Assembly (NCBI GenBank): GCA_903859705.1
Contig: CAIONQ010000081.1
Location: 1 to 64,000 of the forward strand
Direction: 5' to 3'
From: an uncultured Chthonomonas sp.
Lineage (GTDB): Bacteria > Armatimonadota > Chthonomonadetes > Chthonomonadales > Chthonomonadaceae
DNA length: 64,000 nucleotides
The notes below the pieces were generated by a model that saw nothing but the letters and a program-made list of their open reading frames with translations, did no database searches and was not told the origin of the DNA. A program made the position numbers and the translations under genes. Shown here in pieces: positions 61,146-64,000 of the stretch. Each line of letters begins with the position of its first letter. The first letter of the stretch is position 1.

Positions 61146-61964
61146 TCACCTGGGGTTCGGATTGGATTTGACTGCGGACGGAGTGGCCCCGTATCGCGTC
61201 AGGCGTATTCTAAACAGCGTTCGTACCATTCGGGGGCCATCGCGAAATGGGCTGATCTTCGAGCCCTCTTGATGCGCCCAACGTATCGGCACTTCATCCA
61301 CTTTCAAACCAAGCAGCTTTACAGCTACATAAAGGGCTTCCACATCAAAGGCCCAGTCATCTACCATGCATAGGCCGAAGACATCTTTGCAGGCTCTTGA
61401 TGTGAAGAGTTTAAAGCCGCACTGAGTATCGTGAATTCCCGGAACGGTTAACAGCTGAACCAGCTTGTTAAATGTTCTGCCACCCAGTTCCCGGATTATA
61501 GATTCCCTTTGTACAAGCTCTGATCCAACCACATCCCTGCTGCCGATTGCTACATCAGCTCCCTTTTGGATGTGCTCGAGTAGCTTCTCAACCTCTTCGA
61601 TGGGAGTTGCAAGATCAGCATCAGAAAACAGAACAAATTTGCCTGCTGCCCGAAGCATGCCATACCGCACTGCGTACCCTTTGCCATGGTTACTTGCATA
61701 TTCAAGCAGGCGAACCTGAGGCCGACACGCGGAAATGTTCTGAACGATGCTGGCGGTTTCGTCGGTGCTGCCGTCGCTCACTACCAGGATTTCAAAATCG
61801 TAGTTGCGCGTATCAAAGTACGCAAGCATGCGCTTGAGGGAAGCGCCGAGCCGCTTTTCCTCATTATAGGCCGGGATGACTACTGAGAGAAATGGCTGAC
61901 CGTTGTGGGTTAGCTCATCTTCAGCGGACTTCTGCTGATCACCCGAGTTGGTGTCTGCGCTCAA
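61146..61964 (-). CDS. GT2 glycosyltransferase (dolichyl-phosphate glucosyltransferase-like)
   Basis: 272 residues. GT-A fold: LSVVIPAYNEEKRLGASLKRML, DFEILVVSDGSTDET, the DxD-like metal site FSDADLATP and TQCGFKLF. The pattern FVLFSDADLATPIEE is typical of dolichyl/undecaprenyl-phosphate glucosyltransferases. No membrane helices. TTG 61964 with AGGAG at 7 bases. Operon with a methyltransferase; probably makes a lipid-linked sugar for surface glycans. Confidence 0.9.
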   Translation of the reverse strand: MSADTNSGDQQKSAEDELTHNGQPFLSVVIPAYNEEKRLGASLKRMLAYFDTRNYDFEILVVSDGSTDETASIVQNISACRPQVRLLEYASNHGKGYAVRYGMLRAAGKFVLFSDADLATPIEEVEKLLEHIQKGADVAIGSRDVVGSELVQRESIIRELGGRTFNKLVQLLTVPGIHDTQCGFKLFTSRACKDVFGLCMVDDWAFDVEALYVAVKLLGLKVDEVPIRWAHQEGSKISPFRDGPRMVRTLFRIRLTRYGATPSAVKSNPNPR

Positions 61965-62176
61965 AAAAGATCTCCTGATAGCACTCTCAGATAACCGCCG
62001 GTTACACTACAACCCCATAAACGGCTGCAGGCAGCAGCGCAAACCAGGCAGAAACGCCGTGGCGAGAGCACCGTCGCCTATTATATCCCCCCACCGCCAC
62101 GGTGTCAAACAATGTGCACGCTTGCCTGTCGTAAGGGCCTAGATTATACAGGCATCCCAAGAACTCCGGCTCTGTA

Positions 62177-62185
62177 TGCTATACT
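62177..62185 (+). promoter_or_regulatory. galK: Extended -10 promoter candidate for galK
   Basis: TG-C-TATACT gives an extended -10, but no -35 is seen. Apart from this, the 61965-62300 gap between the divergent GT2 and galactokinase genes shows nothing recognisable. Confidence 0.3.
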
Positions 62186-62300
62186 GCCACAAACGACTTC
62201 GGGTTCCACCCCAGCCATTATATACGGTGCCTGCAGGTTGCTCGCGGGCCCGGCTGCTTTATGGATCCCAGAACTGTAAAACAGGAGTTATGAACACGCG

Positions 62301-63482
62301 ATGACTACCGCCAATTGTTCGAGGCTGGAAGAACTTACCGCGAAGTACCGAGAGCTGCATGGCACCGAGCCTGAGATTCTGGTGCGTGCTCCCGGGCGAG
62401 TCAACCTCATCGGCGAGCATGTGGATTACAACGATGGGTTTGTGTTTCCGGCCGCTATAGATAGAGATGTTATGATTGCTGCCGGCAGAAGGACAGACAG
62501 GCAGGTAAAACTGCATGCCATGAACTTCAATCAATCTTCTACGTTTACGCTGGATGGTGTTCAGCCCGCAACCGATGGCCGCGAGAGATGGAGCAACTAC
62601 CTACGTGCCATGGCCTGGGTTTTTCATGACGAAGGGCTGGGCACTGCCGGTATCAATGCCGTACTGCTTGGGGATGTTCCCCTTGGTGCTGGCCTGTCTT
62701 CCTCGGCAGCAATGCTGGTTGCCAGCGGCAACACCTTCGCTGCCGCCGCCGGCCTGGAGATAGACCCGGTGCGTATGGCCCTACTGGCACAGCGCGGCGA
62801 GCGAGAGTTTGTGGGTGTAAACGTTGGCATTATGGATATGTATATCTCTGCCCTGGGGCAGAAGGATCATGCCCTACTTATTGATACACGCTCACTGACA
62901 TTTGAAGCCGTTCCGCTGCCAGAAACGGGTGTTTCCATAGTTATTGCGGATACCAATAAGAAACGTGGGCTGGTTGATTCCGAGTACAACACGCGCAGAG
63001 CTGAATGCGAACACGCCGTTGAACTGCTCCGGGAACATATTCCAGGCATCAAAGCCCTGCGTGATGTTACGCCGGCTCAGTTTGAACAATATGCTTCGGT
63101 TTTACCAGAGGTAACACGCAAACGAGCTCGCCACGTAATTACGGAGGATGAGCGAACACTGGAAAGTGTTGCGGCCCTCAAATCGGGAGACATTGCGCGC
63201 TTCGGTGAGTTGATGAATGGATCTCATGAAAGCCTGCGCATAGATTACGAAGTGAGCTGCAAAGAGCTGGATGCCATGGTTGAGGCCGCACGTTCTATTG
63301 AAGGTGTGTATGGAGCCAGAATGACGGGGGCTGGATTCGGCGGCTGCACTGTTAGCCTGGTTGCAGATACCGCCGTTGAACGGTTTCTGGATGAGGTGCC
63401 GGCACTGTACAAAAAGGCCACTGGCCTCACCAGCACCATCTACGTTACCACCGCCGCTCAGGGCGCACAGGTTCTGAATTAA
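62301..63482 (+). CDS. galK: Galactokinase
   Basis: 393 residues, GHMP kinase. The galactokinase signature GRVNLIGEHVDYNDGFVFP (about 32-50), ATP loop VPLGAGLSSSAAMLVAS (about 121) and the third motif GARMTGAGFGGCTVSLV are all intact. It phosphorylates alpha-D-galactose at C1 with ATP in the Leloir pathway. No galT or galE lies within the window; the nucleotidyltransferase at 58165 is on the other strand. ATG 62301 has AGGAG somewhat far upstream. Confidence 0.97.
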   Translation: MTTANCSRLEELTAKYRELHGTEPEILVRAPGRVNLIGEHVDYNDGFVFPAAIDRDVMIAAGRRTDRQVKLHAMNFNQSSTFTLDGVQPATDGRERWSNYLRAMAWVFHDEGLGTAGINAVLLGDVPLGAGLSSSAAMLVASGNTFAAAAGLEIDPVRMALLAQRGEREFVGVNVGIMDMYISALGQKDHALLIDTRSLTFEAVPLPETGVSIVIADTNKKRGLVDSEYNTRRAECEHAVELLREHIPGIKALRDVTPAQFEQYASVLPEVTRKRARHVITEDERTLESVAALKSGDIARFGELMNGSHESLRIDYEVSCKELDAMVEAARSIEGVYGARMTGAGFGGCTVSLVADTAVERFLDEVPALYKKATGLTSTIYVTTAAQGAQVLN

Positions 63483-63535
63483 CACATTCTTATCTGTGGT
63501 GCTCATGGAAGCGTATCTGTTGCATGCAGAAACGC

Positions 63536-63565
63536 TTCATCTCATTTATAACCATGTGCTATAAT
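63536..63565 (+). promoter_or_regulatory. Promoter candidate for the succinate dehydrogenase operon
   Basis: A perfect TATAAT (63560-63565) preceded by TG-C makes an extended -10; TTCATC (63536-63541) is a weak -35 at 18 bases. It lies about 75 bases before the TTG start at 63638. Confidence 0.5.
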
Positions 63566-63637
63566 TAACAGGTTTTGCCACTCCGCAGAGCTGGCGCCGA
63601 ATGCGCTGCCGCCTGCGGTTTGAGGAGGATTATTTCA

Positions 63638-64000
63638 TTGGCAGTTCAGACCTCTCCGCCTGCAGCCGCAGCCGGTTCGCAGAAAGCCCCGGTTGTTAAG
63701 AGGACCGACAACTGGTGGGGCGGAACACTTTTCTTCTTTATCGTGTTCAGTGCATTTGGCGCATGGGCTACGTTCCGTGCGTTCCAAAATGGCTTTTACG
63801 AGACAGCAGGTGCATCTCAATTTGGCGGAGCATACTACCTCTCCCCGTTGTATTCACCAACCCTCAGGTTGAGCACCAAGATCGCTGGTTTCAACATTTC
63901 CCCGGCGCTGTTCATCCTTCCGTTTCCACTGTGCTTCCGCCTTAGCTGCTACTACTACCGTAAAATGCTCTACAGAGCATACGGTGCAGATCCGCTGGGC
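63638..64000 (+). CDS. Succinate dehydrogenase membrane subunit-like protein, 3' end outside window
   Basis: The TTG start at 63638 follows GAGGAGG at 6-8 bases; 121 codons are visible to the window edge. The segment WWGGTLFFFIVFSAFGAWATF is a membrane helix, and CFRLSCYYYRKMLYRAYGADP matches the heme-binding type-2 cytochrome-like subunit of actinobacterial-style succinate dehydrogenases, which carry a similar R-L-x-C-Y-Y-Y-R-K motif. In those genomes the flavoprotein and iron-sulfur subunits follow directly. The product would anchor the enzyme in the inner membrane and pass electrons to quinone. Confidence 0.75.
   Translation, partial: MAVQTSPPAAAAGSQKAPVVKRTDNWWGGTLFFFIVFSAFGAWATFRAFQNGFYETAGASQFGGAYYLSPLYSPTLRLSTKIAGFNISPALFILPFPLCFRLSCYYYRKMLYRAYGADPLG

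Overview
The window looks like chromosome of a free-living, polysaccharide-degrading, diderm-type bacterium. It carries a PEP-CTERM protein, SARP/BTAD-type regulators outside an obvious actinobacterial context, Gfo/Idh oxidoreductases beside glycosidases (GH76, GH78, GH127), a GloVer-type RHS giant and an actinobacterial-style succinate dehydrogenase membrane subunit. This mix fits Armatimonadota or a neighbouring phylum best, but that is a weak inference from gene content. Base composition is moderate and fairly even. No insertion sequence, integrase, prophage block, CRISPR array or rRNA was seen; there is one tRNA-Asn.

Layout. 1-6.7 kb: a SARP gene running off the left edge, a small BON-like protein, a GNAT acetyltransferase, a PEP-CTERM beta-propeller, a BTAD/TPR regulator and a HEAT-like membrane protein. 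Two SARP-box-like direct repeats (TNGTGAC-N4-TTGTGAC) lie before the SARP gene and the PEP-CTERM gene. 6.7-12 kb: a leftward operon for a rhamnose/mannose-containing glycan (GH78, GH76, Gfo/Idh), then a serine hydrolase. 13.5-15.5 kb: an overlapping ATPase + HNH pair that resembles the Septu anti-phage system. 15.7-17.6 kb: a squalene-cyclase-like alpha/alpha-barrel protein and a second membrane protein with the LLRP-motif tail seen at 5.8 kb.

17.9-32.1 kb is the most striking part. A consensus promoter precedes a 2480-residue secreted RHS protein with a putative PD-(D/E)XK nuclease tip. Three bases after it begins a tandem array of six paralogous 246-247 residue TPR-like proteins (presumed immunity proteins), interrupted by one unrelated gene. 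The spacers repeat a hairpin and carry short in-frame remnants of the 3' end of RHS toxin tips. The array therefore seems to have grown by repeated duplication of tip-end plus immunity modules, with mosaic recombination between copies. It ends at an ankyrin pseudogene fragment.

32-37.4 kb: small stress or hypothetical genes, including a SRPBCC + ArsR operon whose promoter overlaps a perfect palindrome. 37.5-41.3 kb: an aldehyde dehydrogenase / glutamine-synthetase-like / SDR operon, probably for gamma-glutamylated amine catabolism. 41-46.5 kb: a sugar isomerase and a GH127 enzyme. 46.6-51.6 kb: a promoter, a SAM-I/IV-like structured leader with a terminator, then DUF3293, SGNH hydrolase, a 56-residue membrane peptide, an APC permease and a PhyH dioxygenase. 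51.6-55.5 kb: a membrane protein, a DODA dioxygenase/YceI/MarR cluster, GNAT and tRNA-Asn. 55.6-64 kb: a Tat-exported glycosidase-like protein, NDP-sugar pyrophosphorylase, aldo/keto reductase, methyltransferase + GT2, galactokinase and the start of a succinate dehydrogenase operon.
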